From the NCBI GenBank assembly GCA_017885225.1, contig JAFNGM010000137.1, forward strand, positions 2,277 through 9,785: a DNA stretch of 7,509 bases, given 5' to 3'. This document shows positions 1 to 7,509 of the stretch, in pieces. Origin of the DNA: Syntrophaceae bacterium. GTDB lineage: Bacteria; Desulfobacterota; Syntrophia; Syntrophales; UBA2185. Positions within the stretch are counted from its first letter, which is position 1, and the number at the start of each line of letters is the position of its first letter. Both the position numbers and the translations under genes were made by a program. Under the pieces are notes generated by a model. That model saw only the letters and a list, made by a program, of their open reading frames with translations. It was not told the origin of the DNA and did not search any database.

Positions 1-50
1 ACAGGGGTTTAAACGATTTAATCGGCCTGCCGAGACCAGTAAACGGTTTC
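1..50 (+). ncRNA. Ribosomal protein L10 leader (5' end cut by window edge)
   Basis: This is a cis-acting RNA element in front of rplJ. In known examples the L10-L12 complex binds it through a kink-turn-like structure and reduces expression of rplJ-rplL. Visible here is the signature CCTGCCGAGA at 26-35, the 3' strand of the conserved helix and internal loop. Its CCTG can pair with CAGG at 2-5. Inside that helix CGAT (14-17) pairs with ATCG (21-24) around a TTA loop. The position, about 120 bases before the rplJ start, fits the family. The outermost 5' strand lies beyond the left edge, so the full fold cannot be confirmed. The 3' boundary is approximate. Identification is by recalled motif and gene context, not by a covariance model. 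Confidence 0.6.
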
Positions 51-155
51 AAAACACGACAAAAATGGCCATGTATGTCATGTGTGTTTAATTTCTCCTG
101 TAATGTGTTAGTTCTCTGACTTTAATGCATGCAAATGAAGAAAGGAGGTTACTGA
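51..155 (+). promoter_or_regulatory. rplJ untranslated leader with possible regulatory pairings
   Basis: This stretch joins the L10 leader to the rplJ start. Two weak pairings are visible. In the first, AAACAC (52-57) pairs with GTGTTT (84-89) and GAC (58-60) with GTC (77-79), leaving a four-base bulge at 80-83. The stem is followed by a T-rich GTTTAATTT, which is only faintly terminator-like. In the second, CTCCT (95-99) is complementary to AGGAG (143-147) in the rplJ ribosome binding site and could mask it. Either would suit feedback control by L10-L12, but the stems are short and this is inference. No convincing -35/-10 promoter pair is seen. Confidence 0.3.
141..148 (+). promoter_or_regulatory. 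Shine-Dalgarno site for rplJ (AAAGGAGG)
   Basis: AAAGGAGG is a near-perfect complement of the 16S rRNA 3' end and lies 7 bases before the TTG at 156. It decides the start: the codon just before TTG is an in-frame TGA stop (153-155), and no other start codon sits at a suitable distance. A strong site probably compensates for the weak TTG codon. Confidence 0.9.
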
Positions 156-680
156 TTGGATCGGAGAACAAAGGAAAAAGTGGTGTCTGAGCTCCATGAG
201 CTGCTCAAGGATACCAGATTGGCAGTTCTTACCGGGTATACCGGTATGAATGTTGAGAAGATGAATGCCTTGAGGAATAATTTGCGAAAATCGGGTACCG
301 AACTCAGGGTACTGAAAAACACTCTCTTTGGAATAGCGTCCAAGGGGACCGACTTCAGCAAATTAGAAGAGTATTTCAAGGGACCTTTGGCAATTGTACT
401 AAATCGCGGAGATGTAATTGCTCCAGCGAAGTTGCTGGTTGAATTTGCCAAAAAGAACGCTGAATTGGAAATAAAAGCAGGCATACTGGACGGCAAGCTC
501 ATTAGCAAAGAGCAGATCAGTGCGCTGGCAGAATTGCCAAGCAAAGAAGTCCTTGTGGGAAAGCTTCTTTCCGTAATGGTAGGGGTCCAGGCTTCGCTTG
601 TGAACGTATTAAGCGGGGTACCGCGAAGTTTTATTTGTGCCCTCAACGCATATCGAGATAAAAAAGAATCAGGAAATTAA
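156..680 (+). CDS. rplJ: Large ribosomal subunit protein L10 (uL10)
   Basis: L10 binds 23S rRNA at the base of the ribosomal stalk, and its C-terminal helix carries the L7/L12 dimers that recruit translation GTPases. The product is 174 residues, within the usual 165-180. The N-terminal RNA-binding domain (about 1-125) shows the family pattern: G27-Y-T-G30, then M36-N-A-L-R40, then LKNTL at 53-57. The C-terminal part (about 128-170) contains the helix expected to hold L7/L12. Its length resembles forms that carry two dimers, but that number is inferred. The start is TTG, supported by the strong SD at 141-148 and an adjacent in-frame TGA at 153-155. The stop is TAA. rplL follows after 22 bases, the standard order. 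The L10 leader upstream suggests autoregulation by the L10-L12 complex. Nothing in the protein looks damaged. Confidence 0.97.
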   Translation: MDRRTKEKVVSELHELLKDTRLAVLTGYTGMNVEKMNALRNNLRKSGTELRVLKNTLFGIASKGTDFSKLEEYFKGPLAIVLNRGDVIAPAKLLVEFAKKNAELEIKAGILDGKLISKEQISALAELPSKEVLVGKLLSVMVGVQASLVNVLSGVPRSFICALNAYRDKKESGN

Positions 681-686
681 ATATAC

Positions 687-694
687 AGGAGAGG
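687..694 (+). promoter_or_regulatory. Shine-Dalgarno site for rplL (AGGAGAGG)
   Basis: AGGAGAGG ends 8 bases before ATG 703, and the site lies in the 22-base gap after rplJ. It favours ATG 703 over the in-frame ATG at 637, which lies inside rplJ and would add 22 residues unlike any L7/L12 N-terminus. Confidence 0.88.
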
Positions 695-702
695 ATAATA
701 AA

Positions 703-1089
703 ATGGCCAGTAAAATTACAAAAGATGACGTGGTAAAATTCATTGAGGAAATGACGGTATTAGAGCTTTCTGAATTGGTAAAGGAACTGGAGGAAAAATT
801 TGGTGTGTCCGCAGCGGCACCTGTGTCGGTGGCCCAAGTATCCGCGAAGACAGAACAGGCAGCTCCGGCGGAGGAAAAAACAGAATTCGATGCCATACTG
901 ACCGGATTTGGTGATCAGAAAATCCAGGTGATTAAAGTGGTCAGGGCTATTACAAGTTTAGGGTTGAAAGAGGCGAAGGATTTGGTTGATGGAGCGCCCA
1001 AGCCTGTTAAAGAAGGTGTTTCGAAAGAGGAGGCGGCGGATATAAAGAAAAAAATAGAGGAAGTTGGAGGAACAGTAGAGATTAAATAG
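703..1089 (+). CDS. rplL: Large ribosomal subunit protein L7/L12 (bL12)
   Basis: L7/L12 is the multi-copy acidic stalk protein. Dimers attach to L10 through the N-terminal domain, while the mobile C-terminal domain contacts EF-Tu, EF-G and other GTPases. The product is 128 residues, close to the usual 120-130. The N-terminal dimerisation domain is about 3-35. A flexible Ala/Pro/Glu-rich hinge spans about 36-59 (AAAPVSVAQ, then AAPAEE). The C-terminal domain is about 62-128 and contains the factor-binding core [18 protein letters not shown] (78-95), followed by APKPVKEGV and [15 protein letters not shown] 703 is chosen because of the SD at 687-694 and because an M-A-S-K-type start is normal. 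The stop is TAG. In most bacteria this protein is needed in several copies per ribosome, so stronger translation than rplJ is expected. No start or length anomaly is seen. Confidence 0.97.
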   Translation: MASKITKDDVVKFIEEMTVLELSELVKELEEKFGVSAAAPVSVAQVSAKTEQAAPAEEKTEFDAILTGFGDQKIQVIKVVRAITSLGLKEAKDLVDGAPKPVKEGVSKEEAADIKKKIEEVGGTVEIK

Positions 1090-1132
1090 TGTACAGAAGT
1101 GCGTTGGATAAAGCGTAATAACAAACTAATAA

Positions 1133-1162
1133 TGTGTTTGTAAGGAAAAACTTTAAAACACA
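1133..1162 (+). repeat. Weak inverted repeat in the rplL-rpoB gap
   Basis: TGTGTTT (1133-1139) and AAACACA (1156-1162) are perfect 7-base complements around a 16-base loop, within the 83-base gap 1090-1172. The stem is AT-rich and weak, with no T-tract after it, so it is not an intrinsic terminator. It ends where the rpoB ribosome binding site begins. E. coli has an attenuator and an RNase III site in the equivalent gap. Nothing as strong is visible here, and this repeat may be chance. Confidence 0.3.
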
Positions 1163-1163
1163 A

Positions 1164-1168
1164 AAGGA
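1164..1168 (+). promoter_or_regulatory. Shine-Dalgarno site for rpoB (AAGGA)
   Basis: AAGGA lies 4 bases before ATG 1173, a short but usable spacing. The other in-frame candidate, GTG 1134, has no purine-rich site ahead of it (AACAAACTAATAAT), and its extra 13 residues do not look like a beta-subunit start. Confidence 0.65.
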
Positions 1169-1172
1169 TACT

Positions 1173-4100
1173 ATGAGCGAGTTCAGAAAAAATTTCGGAC
1201 GAATCAAGAAGATTATGGATATTCCTAATCTTATTGATATCCAGAAGAAGTCCTATGAAAAATTCCTTCAGAAGGATAGTGATCCGTTGAAAAGGAGCAG
1301 TTTTGGACTTCAGGGTGCATTCAAGAGTGTTTTTCCCATATCTGACTTTAGCGGGAAATGTTCATTAGAATTTGTGAGCTATAAGATAGGAAACGTCAGA
1401 TATGACGTGAAAGAATGCGTCCAGAAGGGGATGACATATGCGGCTCCTCTGAAGATTGTCGTGAGACTGGTAGTCTTTGATACCGACCGTGGTTCAGGGC
1501 AGAAAACGATCAGGGATATCAAGGAACAGGAGATATACTTCGGAGAAATTCCGCTGATGACGGATAATGGTACCTTCATCATGAACGGTACGGAAAGGGT
1601 CATCGTGAGTCAGCTTCACAGATCCCCCGGTATATTTTTCGATCATGATAAAGGGAAAACCCTTGCCAGCGGGAAACTGATTTATTCCGCAAGAATAATA
1701 CCGATACGAGGTTCATGGCTTGATTTCGAATTTGATTCCAAAGACCTCCTCTACGTCAGAATTGACAGGCGGAGAAAGATGCCCGTGACGATTCTTTTCA
1801 AGGCTATGGGTGCACATACAGAGTCCCTTCTCAGTTATTTCTACAATATTGAAAAGGTATTCATAGATGGCAATAAGCTTTATATGGTCGTTGACGACTC
1901 TCTTGCCGGCGAGAAGGCCCCGGACGATGTGAAAGACCCTGGAACAGGCGAAGTCATTCTTAAAAAAATGAGGAAGTTCAGCAAGGCTCATATCAAAAGG
2001 ATGGCTGAACTTAAAATGAGCCAGATACCGATTAAGGACATCGATATAATTGGAAAGATCCTTGCACGCAATGTGGTAGATCCTGAAACCGGAGAGGTAC
2101 TTTTGAGAGGGAACGAAGAACTGACACTCGAAGGCCTGGAGCGGGTGCGAACGAAGCCGATTAAAGAACTACGGTTCATTTACATTGACGAAGAAAGATC
2201 CAATGCGTCCATCAGGGATACCCTTTTGATTGACAAGATTGATAATGCCGAAGAGGCCATAATAGAGATATACAGGAGGCTGCGGCCGAGCAACCCGCCC
2301 ACGCCGGAGACGGCGCATAAGTTTTTCAACAGTCTCTTTTTTGATCCTACGAGCTACGACCTTTCGGATGTGGGAAGGGCAAAAATGAATTACAAGCTCC
2401 GTCTGGATGTCCCCATAGATGTGACGGTGTTAAGGAGCGAGGATATTCTGGCTGCGGTGAAATATCTCATTGATCTTAAGAATGGTGCCGGTGATTGCAG
2501 TGTGGATGATATTGATCATCTTGGTAATCGTAGGATCCGATCAGTGGGAGAGCTTATCGAAAATCAGTACCGTATCGGTTTGGTAAGGATCGAGAGGGCG
2601 ATCAAGGAGAGGATGAGTCTTCAGGATATCGAAACCATGATGCCGCATGAACTCATCAATGCCAAGCCTGTATCGGCGGTTGTAAATGAGTTTCTCGGGA
2701 GCAGTCAGCTTTCCCAGTTTATGGATCAGACAAATCCCCTTTCCGAAATTACCCACAAGAGAAGACTGTCCGCCCTTGGCCCTGGTGGTCTTACCCGTGA
2801 AAGAGCCGGATTTGAAGTGAGAGATGTTCACCCCACCCATTATGGGCGAATATGCCCCGTGGAGACACCGGAAGGGCCCAATATCGGTCTGATCGTATCT
2901 CTCAGCGCGTATGCGAGGGTAAATGAATTTGGTTTTATTGAAACACCTTACAGAATAGTCCGAAACGGGATCGTCCTCGATGAAGTGCGCTATCTAACGG
3001 CCATTGAGGAGGAACAATACATTATCGCGCCGGCGGACATCCCCCTCGGCAAAGGAGGGAAATTCAAAGGAGAACTTGTTTCTGCCAGGAAGGGGAGCGA
3101 TTTTCTCTCCGTCCCGGCCACGGAAGTCAATTTGATGGATGTATCGCCGGATCAGCTTGTCAGTATCGCCGCTGCGTCTATTCCGTTTCTCGAACACGAT
3201 GATGCCAACCGGGCGCTCATGGGTTCTAATATGCAGCGACAGGCCGTTCCCCTCTTGAGACCGGAGGTTCCTCTTGTGGGAACAGGTATGGAAGCTATTG
3301 TTGCCAGGGATTCGGGAGCAGTTGTCGTCGCCAGGCGCTCCGGCGTCGTCGAGCAGGTGGACGCTTCTCGGATCGTGATCAAATGCGATGGAGTAGGGGA
3401 GGACGAACTCGATACAGGCGTTGATATTTACAACCTCATAAAGTATCAGCGATCAAATCAGGATACCTGCTTTAACCAAAAACCTATAGTACACAAGGGA
3501 GATTGGATTAACAAGACTGATATTATTGCTGATGGTCCTGCGACAGACGCCGGGGAGCTCGCGTTGGGGCGGAACGTGATGGTCGCGTTCATGTCCTGGG
3601 GTGGATACAACTATGAAGACTCCATTCTGGTCAGTGAAAGGCTCATTAAGGATGATGTCTATACGTCAATTCATATAGAAGAATTTGAAACCATGGCAAG
3701 GGACACGAAGCTTGGCAAGGAGGAAATCACCCGAGATATTCCAAACGTGGGAGAGGACGCTCTCAGAAATCTTGATGAAAGCGGAATTGTCAGAATGGGC
3801 GTATTTGTGAAATCCGGAGATATTCTCGTAGGAAAGATCACACCAAAAGGGGAAACGCAACTGTCGCCGGAGGAAAAACTGCTTCGGGCAATATTTGGTG
3901 AAAAGGCTAGCGATGTCCGGGACACGTCTCTCAGGGTTCCTCCCGGCGTGGACGGTACGGTGATAGATGCGAAAGTATTTACCAGAAAAGGTGCCGAAAG
4001 GGACCACAGATCCCAGTATATTGAAGATGAGGCGGTGCGGGATTTATGCAAAGACCGGGATGATGAAATCAGGATTATTGCAGAAAGTGTGAAAAATGAC

Positions 4101-5264
4101 GTTGCCGGCATGCTTGTCGGGAAAACGTCCGCCGCGAAGTTGGTTGATCCCAAAAAGAAAAAAACAGTATTGAAAAAAGGCGAGATCATAGAGAAAGAGG
4201 TTCTGGAGACGATACCCTTTGGTTTATGGAATGAGATATCGCTTGCCGGAGAGGAGGCCACAGAGGAAAAGATAAATATTCTGATGGCGAACTATGAAAG
4301 AAAAAAAGAAATTGTAGAAGCGTATTTTGAAGGAAAAATTGAAAAGCTGAAGGCTGGTGATGAACTTCCCCCCGGGGTCATCAAAATGGTAAAAGTCTAT
4401 ATTTCTATTAAGAGGGCGCTTTCCGTCGGTGATAAAATGGCTGGTCGTCACGGAAATAAGGGGGTGTTGTCAAGGATTCTCCCTGAAGAGGATATGCCTT
4501 ACTTTAAAGACGGGACGCCGGTTGACATCATTTTAAATCCTCTGGGTGTTCCATCCCGCATGAATGTCGGGCAGATTTTAGAGACACATTTGGGCTGGGC
4601 TGCCAGAGGCTTAGGTGAACATATCAATAAAATGCTGGAAAAGAATTACAATGCGGACCGGTTGAAGATGGAGTTAAAAAAGGTATATTCCTCTCCTGAA
4701 ATTGACCGCGTTGTCGACGGCATGTCTGAAGATAAGCTAAAGGCATTCATTGGGAAATTGAAGAGAGGCATCTTGGTAGCTACCCCGGTGTTCGATGGAG
4801 CAGACGAAAGTGAAATCCGCGATATGCTGAAAAGGGTGAATCTTCCCGAGAATGGACAGACTATCCTTTTCGACGGAAAGACGGGGGAACCTTTTGATCA
4901 GGAGGTCACCGTTGGCTTGATATATATGCTGAAGCTCCACCATCTTGTTGATGATAAAATTCACGCCCGATCCATCGGACCTTACTCATTAGTGACCCAG
5001 CAACCTCTCGGAGGAAAAGCGCAATTTGGTGGACAGAGGCTTGGTGAAATGGAAGTGTGGGCCATGGAAGCATATGGTGCCGCGTATTCACTGCAGGAAT
5101 TTCTTACCGTGAAGTCCGATGATGTGGCAGGGAGAACAAGGATCTACGAATCCATAGTGAAAGGCGAGCATACATTTGAACCGGGGCTTCCGGAGTCCTT
5201 TAATGTACTTGTGAAAGAACTACAGAGTCTTTGCCTTGATGTAGAATTGATTGAAGAGGAGTAG
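1173..5264 (+). CDS. rpoB: DNA-directed RNA polymerase subunit beta
   Basis: The beta subunit forms one pincer of the RNA polymerase core, contributes to the active site and holds the rifampicin pocket. The product is 1363 residues (E. coli has 1342). ATG 1173 is preferred to GTG 1134 on SD and N-terminal similarity. Landmarks in order: protrusion and lobe (about 1-450), with SQLHRSPG and [10 protein letters not shown]; the rifampicin region with Q515, D518, T520, H528 and S533, equivalent to E. coli 513, 516, 518, 526 and 531; GYNYEDSIL with E815-D816; the flap tip near 903-912 ([10 protein letters not shown]), which contacts sigma region 4; a lineage-type insertion of roughly 940-1065, rich in Lys and Glu; and the active-site segment [11 protein letters not shown] with K1088 and K1096 (E. 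coli K1065, K1073). The C-terminal clamp segment has [12 protein letters not shown] and [14 protein letters not shown]. The gene is intact, ends with TAG and is followed by rpoC after 95 bases. Residues at the main resistance positions are wild type, so rifampicin sensitivity at the target is expected. Confidence 0.98.
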   Translation: MSEFRKNFGRIKKIMDIPNLIDIQKKSYEKFLQKDSDPLKRSSFGLQGAFKSVFPISDFSGKCSLEFVSYKIGNVRYDVKECVQKGMTYAAPLKIVVRLVVFDTDRGSGQKTIRDIKEQEIYFGEIPLMTDNGTFIMNGTERVIVSQLHRSPGIFFDHDKGKTLASGKLIYSARIIPIRGSWLDFEFDSKDLLYVRIDRRRKMPVTILFKAMGAHTESLLSYFYNIEKVFIDGNKLYMVVDDSLAGEKAPDDVKDPGTGEVILKKMRKFSKAHIKRMAELKMSQIPIKDIDIIGKILARNVVDPETGEVLLRGNEELTLEGLERVRTKPIKELRFIYIDEERSNASIRDTLLIDKIDNAEEAIIEIYRRLRPSNPPTPETAHKFFNSLFFDPTSYDLSDVGRAKMNYKLRLDVPIDVTVLRSEDILAAVKYLIDLKNGAGDCSVDDIDHLGNRRIRSVGELIENQYRIGLVRIERAIKERMSLQDIETMMPHELINAKPVSAVVNEFLGSSQLSQFMDQTNPLSEITHKRRLSALGPGGLTRERAGFEVRDVHPTHYGRICPVETPEGPNIGLIVSLSAYARVNEFGFIETPYRIVRNGIVLDEVRYLTAIEEEQYIIAPADIPLGKGGKFKGELVSARKGSDFLSVPATEVNLMDVSPDQLVSIAAASIPFLEHDDANRALMGSNMQRQAVPLLRPEVPLVGTGMEAIVARDSGAVVVARRSGVVEQVDASRIVIKCDGVGEDELDTGVDIYNLIKYQRSNQDTCFNQKPIVHKGDWINKTDIIADGPATDAGELALGRNVMVAFMSWGGYNYEDSILVSERLIKDDVYTSIHIEEFETMARDTKLGKEEITRDIPNVGEDALRNLDESGIVRMGVFVKSGDILVGKITPKGETQLSPEEKLLRAIFGEKASDVRDTSLRVPPGVDGTVIDAKVFTRKGAERDHRSQYIEDEAVRDLCKDRDDEIRIIAESVKNDVAGMLVGKTSAAKLVDPKKKKTVLKKGEIIEKEVLETIPFGLWNEISLAGEEATEEKINILMANYERKKEIVEAYFEGKIEKLKAGDELPPGVIKMVKVYISIKRALSVGDKMAGRHGNKGVLSRILPEEDMPYFKDGTPVDIILNPLGVPSRMNVGQILETHLGWAARGLGEHINKMLEKNYNADRLKMELKKVYSSPEIDRVVDGMSEDKLKAFIGKLKRGILVATPVFDGADESEIRDMLKRVNLPENGQTILFDGKTGEPFDQEVTVGLIYMLKLHHLVDDKIHARSIGPYSLVTQQPLGGKAQFGGQRLGEMEVWAMEAYGAAYSLQEFLTVKSDDVAGRTRIYESIVKGEHTFEPGLPESFNVLVKELQSLCLDVELIEEE

Positions 5265-5271
5265 CAATAAT

Positions 5272-5298
5272 ACCCGCCTGTGGTGGGCGGTAAAGGGA
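5272..5298 (+). repeat. Palindromic repeat copy A in the rpoB-rpoC gap
   Basis: This 27-base unit starts ACCCGCCTG and ends TAAAGGGA. It matches copy B (5324-5350) at 21 of 27 positions with no gaps, at a period of 52 bases. It folds as CCGCC (5274-5278) with GGCGG (5286-5290) around a 7-base loop, extended by TA/TA pairs past a bulged C. This is less perfect than copy B. The stem has no T-tract, so it is not a Rho-independent terminator. It begins 7 bases after the rpoB stop codon. Confidence 0.75.
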
Positions 5299-5318
5299 AC
5301 AACTAATCAAGAGTTATG

Positions 5319-5345
5319 TTATCACCCGCCTGCGGCGGGTGATAA
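5319..5345 (+). repeat. Perfect 12-bp hairpin (copy B) directly before the rpoC ribosome binding site
   Basis: TTATCACCCGCC (5319-5330) and GGCGGGTGATAA (5334-5345) are perfect reverse complements around a TGC loop, a strong GC-rich hairpin. The related repeat unit in direct orientation is 5324-5350. The 3' arm touches the first As of the rpoC SD (5344-5350) but leaves GGAG free. No T-tract follows, so termination is unlikely. Roles in RNA processing, message stability or setting rpoC translation are possible, and so is a dispersed small palindromic repeat that landed in the gap. Between the copies, AACAACT (5298-5304) and AGTT..GTT (5312-5320) can form a third weak stem. Confidence 0.85.
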
Positions 5346-5350
5346 AGGAG
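5344..5350 (+). promoter_or_regulatory. Shine-Dalgarno site for rpoC (AAAGGAG)
   Basis: AAAGGAG ends 9 bases before GTG 5360. It forms the tail of repeat copy B, so the ribosome binding site and the palindrome are physically joined. Copy A carries a similar TAAAGGGA tail that has no start codon at a useful distance. Confidence 0.85.
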
Positions 5351-5359
5351 ATAAAAATA

Positions 5360-7509
5360 GTGGAAGATATTTACAGCTATTTTGAAAAACCAAAAGATCC
5401 TGTCAGGTTCAGTGCCATCAAAATGTCAATTGCTTCGCCGGAAAGGATCCTTGCGTGGTCCCATGGTGAAGTGAAAAAACCTGAGACGATTAATTACAGA
5501 ACATTCAAACCGGAAAGAGACGGGCTTTTCTGTGCAAAAATATTCGGCCCTGTAAAGGACTATGAGTGTCTGTGCGGACGGTATAAGCGTATGAAATATC
5601 GCGGGGTCGTCTGCGAAAAATGCGGTGTCGAAGTGATACAGTCAAAGGTTCGTAGAGAAAGGATGGGTCATATTACCCTGGCGACGCCGGTGGCACATAT
5701 CTGGTTTCTCAAGAGTCTCCCCAGCCGTATTGGAAATGTTCTCGATTTAAGCCTCAAAGAGCTCGAAAAGGTCCTGTATTTTGAGTCGTGGATCGTCCTC
5801 GATGCAAAGAATACTCCATTAAAAAAGAAGGAACTTGTTTCTGAGGAAGAAGTCGGTGAGTTAAAAGAGCAGTACGGTGAAGATGCGTTTGAGGTAGGCA
5901 TTGGAGCCGAGGCGGTGAGAAAGCTTCTCGAAGAAATCGATCTGATAAAATTGGATGAAGCACTGCGATCGGAGCTTAAATCGACTATTTCCGACACCAA
6001 AAGAAAAAAGCTCGTGAAGAGGTTGAAGGTAATTGAAGCGCTGAAAAAATCCAAAACAAACAGACCGGAATGGATGGTTCTTACGGTGTTGCCTGTGATT
6101 CCTCCGGATTTGCGACCTCTCGTACCTCTTGATGGTGGCCGTTTTGCCACCTCGGATTTGAACGATCTTTACAGGAGGGTGATCAACAGAAATAATCGAT
6201 TGAAGCGCCTGCAGGAATTAAACGCCCCGGAAATTATCGTGAGAAACGAAAAGAGAATGCTCCAGGAAGCAGTGGACGTTCTTTTTGACAATGGGAGAAG
6301 AGGCAGGGCCATTACCGGTTCCAATAAGAGACCCCTCCGGTCACTGTCAGATATGCTAAAAGGGAAACAGGGCAGGTTTAGACAAAACCTCTTGGGAAAA
6401 AGGGTGGATTACTCGGGACGGTCCGTGATTACCGTAGGTCCCGATCTCAGGCTTCATCAGTGCGGCCTTCCAAAGAAGATGGCTTTGGAGCTCTTTAAGC
6501 CATTTGTCTATAACCGCCTTGAGGAGAAGGGTTATGTAACCACGGTGAAGAGTGCGAAAAAGATGGTGGAAAAGGAAACAGCCGAGGTATGGGATGCTCT
6601 CGATGAAGTGGTTCGCGAGTACCCGGTTTTGCTGAATAGAGCGCCTACCTTGCACAGGCTCGGCATTCAGGCCTTCGAACCGGTTCTCATAGAAGGGAAG
6701 GCCATTCAACTTCATCCACTGGTCTGCACGGCATTTAACGCCGACTTTGATGGTGACCAGATGGCTGTGCATATCCCCCTCTCCATCGAGGCTCAGACAG
6801 AGGCCCGAGTCTTAATGATGTCCACAAATAACATCCTTTCTCCTGCCAATGGTAAACCAATCATCAATCCCAGCCAGGATATTGTACTCGGGATCTATTA
6901 CTTAACGCGGGCCAGATCCGGTGTAAAAGGGGAAGGGATGGTCTTTTCAGATCCTGACGAAGTTCGCCGCGCACTTGATATGAATGTCATTGACATGCAT
7001 GCAAAAATAAAAGTTCGTATGGGGGGTGAATTAAAGGATACGACCGTGGGGAGGGTGGTTCTTAATGAGATTGTGCCTAAAGACATCTCTTTCGACATCG
7101 TCAATAAACTGATGAATAAGAAGGAGTTGGCAAATCTCATCGATAATTGCTACAGGTTGTGCGGTGCCAAAACAGCCGTATTACTGGCAGACCAACTGAA
7201 AGACTTGGGGTTTAAATATGCGACAAGTTCAGGAGCCTCGATTGCCATCCACAATATGGTTATTCCGGCAAACAAAAAAGATATTGTAGCTGTGGCGGAT
7301 AGCGAGGTTCTAAAAGTTCAGAAACAGTATATGGATGGTCTTATTACGGATGGTGAGCGCTACAATAAAGTTATCGATATATGGGCGCAAGCGACGGAAA
7401 AAATAGCTGCTGAGATGTTGCGCGGTATCGGTGAAGAAGAAATAATGGAACCATCTGGGGTAAAGAGAAAGGGAGAAAGTTTAAATCCTATCTATATGAT
7501 GGCTGATTC
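5360..7509 (+). CDS. rpoC: DNA-directed RNA polymerase subunit beta-prime, N-terminal half (cut by window edge)
   Basis: Beta-prime forms the clamp and supplies the catalytic aspartates of RNA polymerase. The window holds 716 complete codons plus two bases, about half of a normal 1350-1400 residue protein. The frame is open to the edge, so the truncation comes from the window. The start is GTG 5360, giving [14 protein letters not shown], with an SD at 5344-5350. The next ATG (5423) would remove conserved residues. Landmarks: the first zinc site with C70, C72, C85 and C88 (identical to E. coli numbering); lid and rudder regions ([27 protein letters not shown]); [15 protein letters not shown] (347-361); [10 protein letters not shown] starting at N426; and the catalytic loop NADFDGDQM with D462, D464 and D466 binding magnesium (E. 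coli 460, 462, 464). It ends in NPIYMMAD, before the bridge helix, trigger loop and second zinc site. All key residues visible are intact. Confidence 0.98.
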   Translation, partial: MEDIYSYFEKPKDPVRFSAIKMSIASPERILAWSHGEVKKPETINYRTFKPERDGLFCAKIFGPVKDYECLCGRYKRMKYRGVVCEKCGVEVIQSKVRRERMGHITLATPVAHIWFLKSLPSRIGNVLDLSLKELEKVLYFESWIVLDAKNTPLKKKELVSEEEVGELKEQYGEDAFEVGIGAEAVRKLLEEIDLIKLDEALRSELKSTISDTKRKKLVKRLKVIEALKKSKTNRPEWMVLTVLPVIPPDLRPLVPLDGGRFATSDLNDLYRRVINRNNRLKRLQELNAPEIIVRNEKRMLQEAVDVLFDNGRRGRAITGSNKRPLRSLSDMLKGKQGRFRQNLLGKRVDYSGRSVITVGPDLRLHQCGLPKKMALELFKPFVYNRLEEKGYVTTVKSAKKMVEKETAEVWDALDEVVREYPVLLNRAPTLHRLGIQAFEPVLIEGKAIQLHPLVCTAFNADFDGDQMAVHIPLSIEAQTEARVLMMSTNNILSPANGKPIINPSQDIVLGIYYLTRARSGVKGEGMVFSDPDEVRRALDMNVIDMHAKIKVRMGGELKDTTVGRVVLNEIVPKDISFDIVNKLMNKKELANLIDNCYRLCGAKTAVLLADQLKDLGFKYATSSGASIAIHNMVIPANKKDIVAVADSEVLKVQKQYMDGLITDGERYNKVIDIWAQATEKIAAEMLRGIGEEEIMEPSGVKRKGESLNPIYMMAD

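Noticed and set aside
7..14. GTTTAAAC perfect palindrome as a protein-binding operator
   Set aside because: It is an 8-base palindrome within an AT-rich part of the L10 leader, and no second copy or promoter is nearby.
637..702. ATG 637 as the rplL start, inside rplJ
   Set aside because: The 22 extra residues are read from rplJ in another frame and are unlike L7/L12. ATG 703 has a good SD and a typical N-terminus.
1104..1133. Possible promoter in the rplL-rpoB gap: TTGGAT with AATAAT 18 bases later
   Set aside because: The -35 box matches the consensus at only three of six positions and the region is AT-rich, so a reasonable -10 is expected by chance.
1134..1172. GTG 1134 as the rpoB start, adding 13 residues
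   Set aside because: There is no Shine-Dalgarno site before it, and the added residues do not resemble a beta-subunit N-terminus. ATG 1173 has AAGGA upstream.
3671..4261. 196-residue open frame on the minus strand inside rpoB
   Set aside because: It is Ser/Phe/Ile-rich low-complexity protein with no recognisable domain, a shadow of the intact rpoB frame. The other long minus-strand frames (149-646, 5668-6150, 6356-6772) are rejected for the same reason.
4301..4307. A-AAA-AAA slippery heptamer in rpoB as a programmed frameshift site
   Set aside because: The rpoB frame is intact, no stimulatory structure is evident, and Lys-rich coding readily produces A runs (another at 4158-4164).
5316..5342. 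Eight-codon mini-ORF (MLSPACGG) across the copy B hairpin before rpoC
   Set aside because: It is very short, has only a poor AAGAG upstream, and its sequence is dictated by the palindrome. It is probably chance, though translating it would open the hairpin.
5272..5345. Intrinsic terminator between rpoB and rpoC
   Set aside because: Neither hairpin is followed by a T-tract on either strand, and rpoC follows immediately on the same strand.

Overview
This window is a conventional bacterial rplJ-rplL-rpoB-rpoC locus, all on the + strand: ribosomal protein L10, ribosomal protein L7/L12, RNA polymerase beta, and the first half of RNA polymerase beta-prime. The proteins resemble those of Desulfobacterota (former Deltaproteobacteria). 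The basis is the RpoB N-terminus ([19 protein letters not shown]...), the lineage-style insertion in RpoB between the flap and the active-site lysines, and a RpoC opening [21 protein letters not shown] Syntrophus-like relative is possible, but that is recalled family resemblance and no database was searched. Base composition is moderate and looks even, and no mobile element, tRNA, rRNA or CRISPR is visible.

Layout. Bases 1-155 are an untranslated leader. It begins inside what looks like an L10 leader, the RNA element bound by the L10-L12 complex for autoregulation, and ends with a strong Shine-Dalgarno (SD) site before a TTG start. rplJ is 156-680 and rplL is 703-1089 (22-base gap). An 83-base gap then leads to rpoB at 1173-5264, where the ATG start is preferred over an upstream in-frame GTG. 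The rpoB-rpoC gap of 95 bases (5265-5359) holds two related GC-rich palindromic hairpins, 52 bases apart. The second abuts the rpoC ribosome binding site. rpoC starts with GTG at 5360 and runs off the right edge after 716 complete codons.

How the genes work together. L10 anchors L7/L12 dimers to form the ribosomal stalk that recruits translation factors. RpoB and RpoC form the catalytic core of RNA polymerase. Their co-transcription couples ribosome and polymerase synthesis. The L10 leader would lower rplJL expression when free L10-L12 accumulates. No promoter or intrinsic terminator is convincingly visible, so the transcript probably starts upstream, beyond the left edge.

I found no evidence of a new system here. 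What deserves a second look is the non-coding sequence: the duplicated palindrome in the rpoB-rpoC gap, the L10 leader with its possible downstream pairing, and an in-frame mini-ORF abutting the rplJ start.
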